Notes: generated by a model from the letters alone, not told the origin. A stretch of 64,000 bases of DNA from Oleomonas cavernae (GCF_003590945.1 NZ_QYUK01000011.1:1516001-1580000), one strand, 5' to 3'; positions 43,637 through 52,697 are shown, numbered from the stretch's first letter. Numbers and translations are program-made.

Positions 43637-43870
43637 ATGAAGGTCACGATTCATACGGCCAAGACCAATCTCTCGAAACTGATCGAGGCAGCGCTTGCCG
43701 GCGAAGAGGTTGTCATCGCCAAGGGCAACAAGCCCATGGTGAAGCTCGTCCCCCTGCCCCAGGGCAACTTCAGGATCGGGTTGCTCGAGGATCAGTTGAC
43801 CGGCCCGGGACCCGACTTCTTCGAGCCCTTGGCCGAAGACGAACTGGTGCTCTGGGAAGGGGGCCGGTGA
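43637..43870 (+). CDS. Phd/YefM-type antitoxin
   Basis: A 77-residue antitoxin. MKVTIHTAKTNLSKLIEAAL, then GEEVVIAKGNKPMVKLVPL, is a textbook Phd/YefM N-terminal domain that dimerises and binds the operator just upstream. The C-terminal DFFEPLAEDELVLWEGGR is the acidic toxin-neutralising tail, with the usual LxxWEGG end. The start codon has GGAGAGG six to eight bases upstream. Its stop overlaps the toxin start (GTGA). Confidence 0.92.
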   Translation: MKVTIHTAKTNLSKLIEAALAGEEVVIAKGNKPMVKLVPLPQGNFRIGLLEDQLTGPGPDFFEPLAEDELVLWEGGR

Positions 43871-44250
43871 AAACCCTGCTGTTGGATACCCATGCCTGGG
43901 CGTGGAGCCTGACTGGTGATGCCCGGCTGTCGGTCAAAGCGCGCGACAGCCTTCAGCGGGCTCAGTCGGTCCTGGTGAGTCCGATTTCCTTTTTCGAGAT
44001 CGGCCAAAAGGTACGTTTGGGCAAGTGGCCGGAAATGGCTCCGTTCGTGAGCCGCCTTCCCGCCCTGTTGGAAGAACAGGGCGGCTCCAGCGCCAGCCTG
44101 GACCCGACGATGTGCCTTCAGGCCGCCATGCTGGCATGGGATCGTCGGGATCCCTTCGACCGTCTGTTGGCGGCAACCGCCCTGCATCTCGACGTGCCGA
44201 TCGTATCCGCGGATGTCGTGTTCGATGGCTTGGTCCAACGGGTCTGGTAG
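43867..44250 (+). CDS. vapC: PIN-domain toxin, VapC family
   Basis: A 127-residue PIN-domain ribonuclease beginning with a GTG that overlaps the antitoxin stop. Conserved acids are Asp7 (KTLLLDTHAWAWSL), Glu44 (ISFFEIGQK), Asp95/Asp98 (DPFDRLLAATAL) and Asp116 (PIVSADVVF). This DTHAW/DPFDR subtype differs from the VapC at 38340-38747, so the two modules are not recent duplicates. Confidence 0.92.
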   Translation: MKTLLLDTHAWAWSLTGDARLSVKARDSLQRAQSVLVSPISFFEIGQKVRLGKWPEMAPFVSRLPALLEEQGGSSASLDPTMCLQAAMLAWDRRDPFDRLLAATALHLDVPIVSADVVFDGLVQRVW

Positions 44251-44254
44251 GCCG

Positions 44255-44920
44255 CTATCCGACAACCAGGGCGATGACGAAGCCGTCGTAGCCCTTCAGG
44301 CCCACAGTCTGGATCGCGGTGGCGTCCACCCGCGTCTCGGCGGCGATCAGGTCGTTCAGGCGGCGCACGCCCTGGACCGCGGCATCGCCTTGCGGATCGA
44401 CCACGGCGCCGCCGCGCACGACATTGTCGACGATGATCACGCTGCCGATGCGGGCCAGTTTCAGGGCCCAGGCGAAATAGTCCGGATTGCTCGGCTTGTC
44501 GGCATCGATGAAGACCAGGTCGAAGGGCGGCAGGCCCTCCTGCGCGATCTCGGGCAGGGTGTCGATGGCCTTGCCCAGGCGAACATCGACACGGTCGGCA
44601 AGGCCGGCCCGGGCGATGTTCTCCCGCGCCACCTGGGCATGCTTGGGATCATATTCGAGGGTGATCAGACGTCCGCCGGCCGGCAGGGCGCGGGCCAGCC
44701 AGATCGTGCTGTAGCCGCCCAGGGTGCCAACCTCGAGGATGTTGCGGGCGCCGATCATGCGTGCCAGCAGGTTCAGGAACTTGCCCTGGTTGGGCGCCAC
44801 ATTGATCGCCGGCAGGCCTGCCGCGTCGCTGGCCTCCAGCGTCGCCTCGAGCGCTGCATCCGGGGGCACCAGCCTGGACGCGATGTAGTTGTCGACGGCG
44901 GTCCACTGGGATTGGCTCAT
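44255..44920 (-). CDS. SAM-dependent O-methyltransferase (class I, COMT-like)
   Basis: A 221-residue soluble methyltransferase of the catechol/caffeoyl-CoA O-methyltransferase group (Methyltransf_3). ILEVGTLGGYSTIWLARAL is the SAM-binding glycine loop, ITLEYDPKHAQVARENI holds the acidic ribose-binding residue, and LVFIDADKPSNPDYFAWAL plus IIVDNVVRGG carry the metal-binding Asp residues and Asn. The start at 44920 has AAGGAG nine bases upstream. Substrates in this group are small catechols or tRNA-like uridines; not predictable here. Confidence 0.88.
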   Translation of the reverse strand: MSQSQWTAVDNYIASRLVPPDAALEATLEASDAAGLPAINVAPNQGKFLNLLARMIGARNILEVGTLGGYSTIWLARALPAGGRLITLEYDPKHAQVARENIARAGLADRVDVRLGKAIDTLPEIAQEGLPPFDLVFIDADKPSNPDYFAWALKLARIGSVIIVDNVVRGGAVVDPQGDAAVQGVRRLNDLIAAETRVDATAIQTVGLKGYDGFVIALVVG

Positions 44921-44967
44921 GATTGACGCTCCTTGAAACCGATGCAGCGGCACAGGCCACTCTCAAT

Positions 44968-45075
44968 CGTCATGACCGGGCTTGTCCCGGTCATCCACGT
45001 CGGGATGAGCCACATCCGTTGACGGAAGGGACGGCTTGGCGACGTGGATGGCCGGGACTTCGCCCGGCCATGACG
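44968..45075. repeat. Palindromic intergenic repeat, family C
   Basis: Left arm CGTCATGACCGGGCTTGTCC then CGGTCATCCACGTC, right arm GACGTGGATGGCCGGGACTT then CGCCCGGCCATGACG. Each half forms its own hairpin, and the GACGTGGAT/ATCCACGTC segments pair across the element. It occupies the start of the 386-bp gap between the methyltransferase gene and nadA; the remaining stretch to the nadA promoter shows no gene. Confidence 0.75.
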
Positions 45076-45215
45076 AGTTTGGGGGGTGAAGATAAGGAAA
45101 ACCAGCCAGTGGAAATAGCTTCCCGACCCACTTTCCCCAACCAGGCAACCGGTATCCCGGAACAGGACATGCCTGCCATGACGGTGGCGCGAGGGCCCTG
45201 GTTCAAGACATTTCA

Positions 45216-45275
45216 TTGACAAGCTTGATTATGCTCGATATGAGCATATCTAGAATATGCTCAAGCTGAGCATAT
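45216..45275 (+). promoter_or_regulatory. nadA promoter with two inverted-repeat operators
   Basis: TTGACA (45216-45221) and TATGAG (45239-45244) are 17 bp apart. Two perfect inverted repeats overlap and follow the promoter: TATGCTC-GATAT-GAGCATA (45230-45248) and ATATGCTC-AAGCT-GAGCATAT (45255-45275). Their centres are 26 bp apart. The same half-site (TATGCTC) in both indicates one repressor, most likely the Nudix-type regulator encoded at 41613-42698. Confidence 0.82.
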
Positions 45276-45306
45276 AGAGGCTTAGCGCCCTCTGACGAGG
45301 AACGCC

Positions 45307-46341
45307 ATGATTGCGACGACCGACGCCCTGCGTACCGCAGGCCCTCTTCCCTTCACCCCTGAAGTCGCCGCCGCGACCGCCGACATCTGGTCGAAGGTCG
45401 AACGGGTTCTGCCGCGCGACGAATGGCAGCAGCACGCCCCTTATATCGAGCGCATCAATCGCCTGAAGAAGAGCCGCAACGCGGTGATCCTGGCCCACAA
45501 CTACCAGGCGCCGGAAATCTTCCACGGTGTCGCCGATATCGTGGGCGACAGCCTGGCCCTGGCCAAGAAGGCGGCCGAGACGGAGGCCGATGTCATCGTG
45601 ATGGCCGGCGTCCACTTCATGGCCGAGACGGCGAAGCTACTCAATCCCGGCAAGATCGTGCTGATGCCCGACATGGCGGCGGGCTGCAGCCTGGCGGAGT
45701 CGATCCGCCCCGAGGATATCCGCCTGCTGCGCGAGACCTATCCGGACGCGCCGGTGGTCACCTATGTCAACACCTCGGCCGCGGTGAAGGCGGAGTCGGA
45801 TATCTGCTGCACCTCGGGCAACGCGGTCGAAGTGGTCGAGAGCCTGGGGGCGGAGCGCGTGCTGTGCCTGCCCGACGAGTATCTGGCCAAGTGGGTCGCC
45901 ACCCAGACCAAGGTGAAGATCCTGAGCTGGGCCGGCCATTGCGAGGTCCACGAGCGCTTCACCCCCGACGAGATCCGCCGCTTCCGCCGTGCCTATGACA
46001 ACCTGATCGTCATCGCCCACCCGGAGTGCCCGCCCGAGGTTATCGCCGTCGCCGACTTCGCCGGGTCGACCGCGAAGATGATCGACTATGTCCGGAACGA
46101 GAAGCCGGCGCGGGTGCTGATGATCACCGAATGCTCGATGTCGGACAATATCGCCGCGGCCTCGCCGGCGACCGAAATCGTCCGCCCCTGCATCATGTGC
46201 CCGCATATGAAGAAGATCACCCTGCCCAAGATCCTCACCGCGCTCGAAACGCTCGAGCCGCGGGTCGAGGTCGACCCGGCGATCGCCGACCGTGCCCGGT
46301 TGGCGGTCGAACGGATGATCGCGGTGGGTCGCCGCAAGTAA
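45307..46341 (+). CDS. nadA: Quinolinate synthase
   Basis: A 344-residue [4Fe-4S] enzyme that condenses iminoaspartate with dihydroxyacetone phosphate to quinolinate. [20 protein letters not shown], then [11 protein letters not shown], is the substrate triplet domain. The three cluster cysteines are expected in [14 protein letters not shown]-preceding [12 protein letters not shown], and [12 protein letters not shown]. It opens the nad operon, with nadB 28 bp behind. Reliance on an Fe-S cluster links it functionally to the isc operon in this window. Confidence 0.97.
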   Translation: MIATTDALRTAGPLPFTPEVAAATADIWSKVERVLPRDEWQQHAPYIERINRLKKSRNAVILAHNYQAPEIFHGVADIVGDSLALAKKAAETEADVIVMAGVHFMAETAKLLNPGKIVLMPDMAAGCSLAESIRPEDIRLLRETYPDAPVVTYVNTSAAVKAESDICCTSGNAVEVVESLGAERVLCLPDEYLAKWVATQTKVKILSWAGHCEVHERFTPDEIRRFRRAYDNLIVIAHPECPPEVIAVADFAGSTAKMIDYVRNEKPARVLMITECSMSDNIAAASPATEIVRPCIMCPHMKKITLPKILTALETLEPRVEVDPAIADRARLAVERMIAVGRRK

Positions 46342-46369
46342 CCAGGTGTCGTTGCGCGAGGAGCGTGTC

Positions 46370-48001
46370 ATGCGCCAGTTTCAAGCAGATATCGTCGTCG
46401 TCGGTTCGGGCCTTGCCGGCCTCTCGGCCGCCCTGGCCCTGGCCCCGAAGCGGGTCGTGGTGGTGACCAAGACCGACGGTATCGAGGGCGGCTCCAGCCT
46501 GTGGGCCCAGGGCGGCATTGCCGCCGCCATCGCCCAGGGCGACCGCGCTGCCGATCATGCTGCCGACACCATGGCCGCGGGCGACGGCCTGTGCGATGCC
46601 ATCGCCGTGACCAACCTGACCGCTGCTGGCCCCCAGGCGATCGCCAGCCTGCGCGAATTCGGCGTGCCCTTCGACCGTGATCCCGCCACCGGCGACCTGT
46701 CGCTGGGCCGCGAGGGTGCCCATTCGCGCGCCCGCGTCGCCCATGCCGACGGTGACCGCACCGGCCGCGCCGTGGTGACCACCCTGGCCGCCCGCCTGCG
46801 CGCCACCCCGTCGGTCACGGTGATGGCCAACGCCTTCGCGACCGAGATCCTGGTCTCGGAAGGTGTCGTCGCCGGCCTGCTGGTGCACAGCGCCACCGAC
46901 GGCTGGGTTACCATCCGCACCCCGAAGATCCTGCTCGCCACCGGCGGCCTGGGCGCCCTGTGGGCGCGCACCACCAACCCGCCCGAAGCAACCGGCGACG
47001 GCCTGGCCCTGGCCGCCCGCGCCGGGGCCGCCCTGGTCGACCTCGAGTTCATGCAGTTCCACCCGACCGCCCTGCTGGTCGAAGGGACGGAGCCCCTGCC
47101 CCTGCTGACCGAGGCGCTGCGCGGTGCCGGTGCCCGCCTGATGAAGGCCGATGGCGAGCCGCTGCTGGCCGGCAAGCACCCGCAGGGCGACCTTGCCCCG
47201 CGCGACGTCGTCGCCCGCGCCATCCAGGGCGAGATCGGCGCCGGTTGCCAGGTGTTCCTGGATCTGCGTCCCGCCATCGCGGCCAAGGGTGCCGAGCATT
47301 TTCCCCAGGCCATCGAGATCTGCCGCGCGGCCGGCTTCGATCCCTTCGCCCAGCCGGTGCCGGTGACCCCGGCCGCCCACTACCACATGGGCGGCGTGCT
47401 GGTCGACGGTTACGGCCGCACCCGCCTGCCCGGCCTCTATGCCTGCGGCGAAGTCGCGGGCACGGGCGTGCATGGGGCCAATCGCCTGGCCTCGAACTCG
47501 CTGCTGGAGGCTTTCGTCGCCGGCCGGCGCACCGCCCTCATCATGGCGCAGGATCGCCGCGTGCTGCCCCAGGCGCTGCCCAATGCCGCCCTGCTCAAGG
47601 GTTCGGCGGTGGATGCTGTCGCCCCGCTGCGCCAGGCCCTGCGCGCGATCATGATGACCGATGTCGGCCTGGTGCGCGCGGAAGCGGGCCTGCGCCGGGC
47701 GCTGGAGAAGTTCGACGGCATCGCCGCCGCGGCGGCCGCGGCCGAAGCGAGGCTGGACGAGGCGCCGACCGATCATGCCTCGATCCGGGCCGCCGGCGAG
47801 ATGCGCAACCTGCTGACCATCGGCCGCCTGGTGGCCCTGGCCGCCCTGTCGCGGACCGAGAGCCGCGGCGCCCACGCCCGCAGCGACTGCCCGACCACGC
47901 AGGACGCGTGGCTGCGCCGCCAGATCGTCGCCCTCGACGCCGCCGGCGCGCGGCTCGAGACGATCGGCCTGGTCACGCCGCAGCGGGTCGCCGCCGAGTA
48001 A
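46370..48001 (+). CDS. nadB: L-aspartate oxidase
   Basis: A 543-residue FAD enzyme oxidising aspartate to iminoaspartate for NadA. IVVVGSGLAGLSAALALAPK is the FAD-binding fold, SSLWAQGGIAAAIAQGD the dinucleotide/active-site loop, FMQFHPTAL and AHYHMGGVLVDGYGRT the substrate region, and GVHGANRLASNSLLEAFVAG the C-terminal FAD motif. I use the ATG at 46370 behind GAGGAGC; an ATG-like frame start at 46346 adds eight residues. Confidence 0.96.
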   Translation: MRQFQADIVVVGSGLAGLSAALALAPKRVVVVTKTDGIEGGSSLWAQGGIAAAIAQGDRAADHAADTMAAGDGLCDAIAVTNLTAAGPQAIASLREFGVPFDRDPATGDLSLGREGAHSRARVAHADGDRTGRAVVTTLAARLRATPSVTVMANAFATEILVSEGVVAGLLVHSATDGWVTIRTPKILLATGGLGALWARTTNPPEATGDGLALAARAGAALVDLEFMQFHPTALLVEGTEPLPLLTEALRGAGARLMKADGEPLLAGKHPQGDLAPRDVVARAIQGEIGAGCQVFLDLRPAIAAKGAEHFPQAIEICRAAGFDPFAQPVPVTPAAHYHMGGVLVDGYGRTRLPGLYACGEVAGTGVHGANRLASNSLLEAFVAGRRTALIMAQDRRVLPQALPNAALLKGSAVDAVAPLRQALRAIMMTDVGLVRAEAGLRRALEKFDGIAAAAAAAEARLDEAPTDHASIRAAGEMRNLLTIGRLVALAALSRTESRGAHARSDCPTTQDAWLRRQIVALDAAGARLETIGLVTPQRVAAE

Positions 48002-48017
48002 CCCTGCAATGGCACTG

Positions 48018-48130
48018 TGCGTCCTTCGAGACGCCATCTTCGATGGCTCCTCAGGATGAGGAAAATCTTCTTGGCATAAAAATTCCCCTCATCCTGAGGA
48101 GGGCGCGGAGCGCCCGTCTCGAAGGACGCA
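48018..48130. repeat. Palindromic intergenic repeat, family B, between nadB and nadC
   Basis: Same arms as the copy at 38207-38319: TGCGTCCTTCGAGACG at the left edge and CGTCTCGAAGGACGCA at the right, with CTCCTCAGGATGAG and its complement inside and an AT-rich centre. It fills the 174-bp nadB-nadC gap. Confidence 0.95.
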
Positions 48131-48175
48131 CGGCGCTAATCCAAAGCTCCCGCTCTTGGTCCAAAGGTCTCCATC

Positions 48176-49033
48176 ATGATCGACGTCACCCCGCCCCCGT
48201 ACCTGATCTATGAGGGGCTGCTGAAGACCGCCTTGGCCGAAGACCTGGGCCTGGCCGGCGATCTCACCTCGGAAGTCACGGTGCCCGCCACGGCACGGGC
48301 CCGGACGCAGATCAACGTGCGCCAGGACGGGCGCATCGCCGGCCTGCCCATGGCACTGGACACGTTCCGCCTGGTCTCGCCCGAAATTAAGGTCGAGGTC
48401 CGCCACGGCGACGGCAGCGACGTTGCCGCCGGCACCGTCGTCGCGGTGGTCGAGGGGCCGGCCCGCGCCGTGCTGACCGGCGAGCGCGTCGCCCTCAACA
48501 TCCTCCAGCGCCTCTCGGGCATCGCCACGGTGACCCGCATGGCCGCCGCCGCCGCAGCCCCGCATGGTGCCCGCGTCGCCTGCACGCGCAAGACCACGCC
48601 CGGCCTGCGCGCGATCGAGAAATATGCCGTGCGGGTCGGCGGCGGGGTCAACCACCGCTTCGGGCTCGACGACGGCATCCTGGTCAAGGACAACCACATC
48701 GCCGCCGCCGGCGGGCTGGATGCCGTGCTCGACCGGCTGAAGGGCCATGTCGGCCACATGGTGAAAGTCCAGGTCGAGGTCGACTCGCTCGAGCAACTGG
48801 CCGTCCTGCTGAAGCGCCCGGTCGATGCCGTGCTGCTGGACAACATGGGGCCGGCCAAATTGCGTGAAGCGGTCGCCATGGTCGCCGGGCGCATGATCAC
48901 CGAAGCCTCGGGCGGGATCCGCCCCGAGATGGTGGCCGACTATGCGGCCAGCGGCGTCGACATCCTGTCGCTGGGCTGGCTCACCCATTCGGCCCCCTCG
49001 CTGGACCTGGGGCTGGACTTCCAATTCGACTGA
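48176..49033 (+). CDS. nadC: Nicotinate-nucleotide pyrophosphorylase (quinolinate phosphoribosyltransferase)
   Basis: A 285-residue enzyme converting quinolinate and PRPP to nicotinate mononucleotide, the third step of de novo NAD synthesis. ALAEDLGLAGDLTSEVTVPA is the N-terminal domain, LNILQRLSGIATVTR the linker helix, CTRKTTPGLRAIEKYAVRVG, then GGVNHRFGLDD, the active-site arginines and lysines, and VLLDNMGPAKLREAV the barrel end with the metal-binding Asp. It lies on the same strand as nadAB, but a family B repeat separates it, so it may have reduced or separate expression. Confidence 0.97.
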   Translation: MIDVTPPPYLIYEGLLKTALAEDLGLAGDLTSEVTVPATARARTQINVRQDGRIAGLPMALDTFRLVSPEIKVEVRHGDGSDVAAGTVVAVVEGPARAVLTGERVALNILQRLSGIATVTRMAAAAAAPHGARVACTRKTTPGLRAIEKYAVRVGGGVNHRFGLDDGILVKDNHIAAAGGLDAVLDRLKGHVGHMVKVQVEVDSLEQLAVLLKRPVDAVLLDNMGPAKLREAVAMVAGRMITEASGGIRPEMVADYAASGVDILSLGWLTHSAPSLDLGLDFQFD

Positions 49034-49066
49034 GGTGCCGGCGCCCTGGTCTTGGGGCGGACATCG

Positions 49067-49179
49067 TGCGTCCTTCGAGACGCAACTCTTCGAGTGGCTC
49101 CTCAGGATGAGGAGAGTCTTTTTGCCATAAAGATTCTCCTCATCCTGAGGAGGCCCGGAGGGCCGTCTCGAAGGACGCA
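49067..49179. repeat. Palindromic intergenic repeat, family B, after nadC
   Basis: Third full copy of the element: TGCGTCCTTCGAGACG ... CGTCTCGAAGGACGCA with the inner CTCCTCAGGATGAG pair. nadC is thus flanked on both sides by direct copies about 1.05 kb apart. Confidence 0.95.
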
Positions 49180-49304
49180 CGTCAGACCTGCCAGCCTTTA
49201 GCCAACCTGCCCACGATTAGCCACAATCGGGGCATAATCGACGGCTCCGCAACCGCACGGCCTCGGGCAGGGCTTCACCGCGGGGGCAATGCGAACCATC
49301 GCCG

Positions 49305-51899
49305 ATGGAAGTACAGGCAGAGCATCTCCTTCCCGCCCGTCGCTGGGCGGACCGGCTCAAGTTTGCCGGGCCGATCCTGGCCGTCGGCGTGCTGGCCATG
49401 GCGCTCTTCGTCCTGCATCGCATGGCGCAAGAAATCCACATCCACGAGATCAAGGCGGCGATCCTCAATACCCCGCTGTGGCACATCCTGCTCGCCATCG
49501 CCTTTACCGGCGTCAGCTTCATGGCACTGGCCGCCTATGACGTGCTGGCGGTGCGCAGCTCGGTCGACGGGCCGGTAGACCTCAAGACCGCGGCTTTCGC
49601 CGGCGCCGCCGGTTACGCGGTCTCCAACGCCCTGGGCTTTCCGATCATGACCGGCGGCTCGGTCCGCTACCGCCTCTATTCCGCGGCCGGGCTGAACGTG
49701 GCCGATATCAGCCGGGTGGTGACCATCGCTTGGGCGACCTTCTGGCTGGGTACCGGCCTGGTGGTCGGCATCGTGCTGGCGATCGATCCCGGCGGCGTCG
49801 CCCGGGTGACCGGCCTGGGCCGTGGCATCTGCCTTGCCATCGCCCTGGCCCTGCTCGCCGTCATCGGCGGCTTCGTGGCGTGGGTCTCGACCGGCGACCG
49901 GACCCTGAACCTGTTCAGCTTTTCGATCGCCATGCCCGACCGGCGGACGGTCCTGGCCCAACTGGCCGCCGGCGCCATCGATTTCGTCACCGCCGGGGCC
50001 ACCCTTTATGTGCTGCTGCCCCACGCGGTGGCCCCCAACATCGCTTCCTTCGCCGTGGTCTATGCCGCCGCCCTGACGGCCGGGATCATCGCCCATACGC
50101 CGGGCGGCCTGGGCGTGTTCGAGGCGACGCTGATCACCGGCCTCGGGCTGGCCGGCACGCCGCAAGTCCTGGGCTCGCTGATCCTCTACCGGGTGATCTA
50201 CTACGTCCTGCCGCTGCTCCTCGCCGCGCTGTCGCTGGCCGGGGTCGAGATCGCGCGGCGGCGCGCCCATATCGCCGCCGCCAGCCAGTCGGTCACGCGC
50301 GTGGTCCAGGCTTTCGTGCCGCCGCTGGCGGGCGGGCTGGTCTTCCTGGGTGGCGTGGTCCTACTGATCTCGATCACGCTGCCGCACAGCGGCTTCCGCC
50401 TGGATTTCCTGGCCGATGTCGTGCCCCAGCCCTTCGTCGAGGCCTCGCACCTCGCCGCCAGCGTCGTCGGCGTCCTGCTGCTGGTGATCGCCCGGGGCCT
50501 GATCGCGCGCCTGGCCCCGGCCTGGAACGCCGCCGTGGTGCTGCTGGCGGCCGGTGCCGTGTTCTCGCTGGTCAAGGGCCTGGACTGGGAGGAGGCGATC
50601 ATCCTGGGCGCCTTCACCGCCTTCCTGGTGATCTTCCGCGATGCCTTCTACCGCGCCGGCCGCGTGCAGGACCTGCGCCCCAGCTTCCGCTGGCTGATCC
50701 TGATGGCCTCGTTCATCGCCGTCACCATGTGGCTGGGCTTCTTCTTCTATCGCCATGTCGAATATTCCAACGAGCTGTGGTGGGATTTCGCCTGGGAAGG
50801 CAACGCCTCGCGTTTCCTTCGCGCCCTGGTCTTCATCGGCATGGTGGCCGCGATCATCACCGTCGATGCCGTCATCAACCGCCCCCGTCGCGCCCGCCAC
50901 CAGGCCGGCACCGAGGTGCCCGACGAGATCCGCGCCCTGGTCGCCGCCTCGCCCAAGCCCCACGCCGCCCTGGCCCTGCTGGGCGACAAGCGCTTCCTGA
51001 CCGCCGACGGCGGCAAGGCCTTCCTCATGTACGGGGTCAGCGGCCGAAGCTGGATCGCCATGGGCGATGCCATCGGCGACGGCGCGCAGGCCGCCGACCT
51101 GACCTGGCGCTTCCGCGAACTGGCGGACCAGCGGGCCGGGCGTGTCGTGTTCTATGCCGTGGGCGCCGATCACCTGCCGCTTTACATCGACATGGGCCTG
51201 TCCTTGCACAAGATCGGCGAAGTCGCCCGGGTCGATCTGGCCGGCTTCTCCCTCGAAGGCTCGTCCCGGCAGGAGCTGCGCTATGTCGACCGGCGCGCCA
51301 CCAAGGAAGGCCTGAGCTTCGAGGTCCTGCCCAAGGCAGCGGTGGCGGCAGCCGTCGGCGACCTGACCCGTGTCTCCGATGCCTGGCTCGACACCCGCAA
51401 CGCCAAGGAAAAGGGCTTCTCGCTGGGCGCCTTCTCGCCCGGCTATGTCGCCGAATTCGATTGCGCCGTGATGAAGAAGGACGGCCGCATCGTCGCCTTC
51501 GCCAATCTGTGGCGCGGGGCGCAAAAGGCCGAACTGGCGATCGACCTGATGCGTTACGAGCCGGGCGCCTCCAAGATCCTGATGGATGCCCTGCTGGTGC
51601 GCATCCTTCTCTACGCCAAGGCGGAAGGCTATCGCTGGTTCAACCTGGGTGCCGCCCCCCTGTCGGGCATGCCGACGCACCGCCTGGCCCCGGCCTGGAA
51701 CCGCCTGGGCGCCCTAATTTTCCGCCACGGCGAGAAATTCTATCCCTTCGAAGGCCTGCGCGCCTTCAAGGAGAAATTCTCGCCGGTGTGGCAACCGCAA
51801 TACATCGCCTGCCGCGGCGGTACCCTGGCCCTGCCCCAGATCCTGGTCGACGTCGCCGCCTTGATCGCCGGCGGCCGGCTCGAGATCATTCGTAAATGA
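49305..51899 (+). CDS. mprF: Phosphatidylglycerol lysyltransferase MprF/LpiA
   Basis: An 864-residue inner-membrane protein. The first ~530 residues hold about a dozen transmembrane segments including the flippase core (SNALGFPIMTGGSVRYRLY, IIAHTPGGLGVFEATLI). The cytosolic C-terminal DUF2156/GNAT-like domain (from about 560; AFLMYGVSGRSWIAMGDAIG, FNLGAAPLSGMPTHR) transfers lysine from Lys-tRNA to phosphatidylglycerol. This reduces membrane negative charge and gives resistance to cationic peptides and acid. It overlaps virJ by four bases, the lpiA-acvB arrangement known from Rhizobium and Agrobacterium. Confidence 0.93.
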   Translation: MEVQAEHLLPARRWADRLKFAGPILAVGVLAMALFVLHRMAQEIHIHEIKAAILNTPLWHILLAIAFTGVSFMALAAYDVLAVRSSVDGPVDLKTAAFAGAAGYAVSNALGFPIMTGGSVRYRLYSAAGLNVADISRVVTIAWATFWLGTGLVVGIVLAIDPGGVARVTGLGRGICLAIALALLAVIGGFVAWVSTGDRTLNLFSFSIAMPDRRTVLAQLAAGAIDFVTAGATLYVLLPHAVAPNIASFAVVYAAALTAGIIAHTPGGLGVFEATLITGLGLAGTPQVLGSLILYRVIYYVLPLLLAALSLAGVEIARRRAHIAAASQSVTRVVQAFVPPLAGGLVFLGGVVLLISITLPHSGFRLDFLADVVPQPFVEASHLAASVVGVLLLVIARGLIARLAPAWNAAVVLLAAGAVFSLVKGLDWEEAIILGAFTAFLVIFRDAFYRAGRVQDLRPSFRWLILMASFIAVTMWLGFFFYRHVEYSNELWWDFAWEGNASRFLRALVFIGMVAAIITVDAVINRPRRARHQAGTEVPDEIRALVAASPKPHAALALLGDKRFLTADGGKAFLMYGVSGRSWIAMGDAIGDGAQAADLTWRFRELADQRAGRVVFYAVGADHLPLYIDMGLSLHKIGEVARVDLAGFSLEGSSRQELRYVDRRATKEGLSFEVLPKAAVAAAVGDLTRVSDAWLDTRNAKEKGFSLGAFSPGYVAEFDCAVMKKDGRIVAFANLWRGAQKAELAIDLMRYEPGASKILMDALLVRILLYAKAEGYRWFNLGAAPLSGMPTHRLAPAWNRLGALIFRHGEKFYPFEGLRAFKEKFSPVWQPQYIACRGGTLALPQILVDVAALIAGGRLEIIRK

Positions 51900-52594
51900 C
51901 ACGAAAGCGCTGGCTGCTGATTCTCAGCCCCCTGGTGGCGATCGCCGCCGCCGCGACCTGGTTCTTCTTCTGGCGCAGCGACGGGCTCACGACCGTCGAC
52001 CTGCCGGCCACCGGCCCGGCCAAGGCCATCGCCGTCATCTATTCCGGCGACGGCGGCTGGCGCGACCTGGACAAGACCATCGGCGAATGGCTGACCGGCC
52101 GGAACTACCATGTCGTCGGGGTCGATACGCTGGCGACCTTCTGGAACCCGCGGGAGCCGGCGCTGGTCGCCCAGGACCTGGTCGAGATCACCCGCCGGGC
52201 CGATCCGTCGGGCAAGCTGCCGGTGCTGATCATCGGCTATTCCTTCGGTGCCGATATCTTTCCCTTCGCCTGGGACAAGCTGCCGCCGGCGCTGGCCCAG
52301 CGCGTCCGCCTGATCACCCTGCTGGCCCCCGGCCGCGAGACCAGCTTCCATGTCAGTGTCGAAGGCTGGGTCGGCGCCGACACCGGCGACTACCAGACCC
52401 TGCCGGCCATGGCCGCCCTGCCGGCCGAGCGGGTGCTGTGCGTCTATGGCACCGACGAGGCCGACGACAGCGCCTGCACGGCCCCCGAACTGGCCGCGGT
52501 CGAAAAGCTCTCGACCACCGGCGGCCACCATTTCGACGAGGACTACACCGCCCTCGCCCTCAAGATCGTCGCGGCCTTCGAGAAGCGGTTGTAA
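51896..52594 (+). CDS. virJ: AcvB/VirJ-type periplasmic hydrolase
   Basis: A 232-residue exported alpha/beta hydrolase. An N-terminal hydrophobic anchor (WLLILSPLVAIAAAATWFFF) is followed by VIYSGDGGWRDLDKTI, the VirJ family signature, and LIIGYSFGADIFPFAWD with the nucleophile Ser; TTGGHHFDEDYTAL supplies the His. AcvB of Agrobacterium hydrolyses lysyl-phosphatidylglycerol in the periplasm, opposing MprF/LpiA. Here the short VirJ form (without the N-terminal domain of AcvB) is coupled to mprF by an ATGA overlap. Confidence 0.88.
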   Translation: MTRKRWLLILSPLVAIAAAATWFFFWRSDGLTTVDLPATGPAKAIAVIYSGDGGWRDLDKTIGEWLTGRNYHVVGVDTLATFWNPREPALVAQDLVEITRRADPSGKLPVLIIGYSFGADIFPFAWDKLPPALAQRVRLITLLAPGRETSFHVSVEGWVGADTGDYQTLPAMAALPAERVLCVYGTDEADDSACTAPELAAVEKLSTTGGHHFDEDYTALALKIVAAFEKRL

Positions 52595-52601
52595 CTTCCC
52601 T

Positions 52602-52628
52602 CGTCAGCCCGGCCTTCGCCAGGATGAC
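52602..52628. repeat. Half-copy of palindromic repeat family A
   Basis: GTCAGCCCGGCCTTCGCCAGGATGAC corresponds to the right-hand hairpin of the family A element, with substitutions in the stem. It follows the virJ stop by eight bases. Confidence 0.5.
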
Positions 52629-52697
52629 GATTTGAGAGGACTTGACATATATTTCTAATTTCTGTTAAATATTTTCATAATTTGGAAGGAAATCGCC

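Noticed and set aside
38207..49179. CRISPR array suggested by recurring palindromic elements
   Set aside because: The copies are kilobases apart, are over 80 bp long, lack regular spacers and no cas genes are present.
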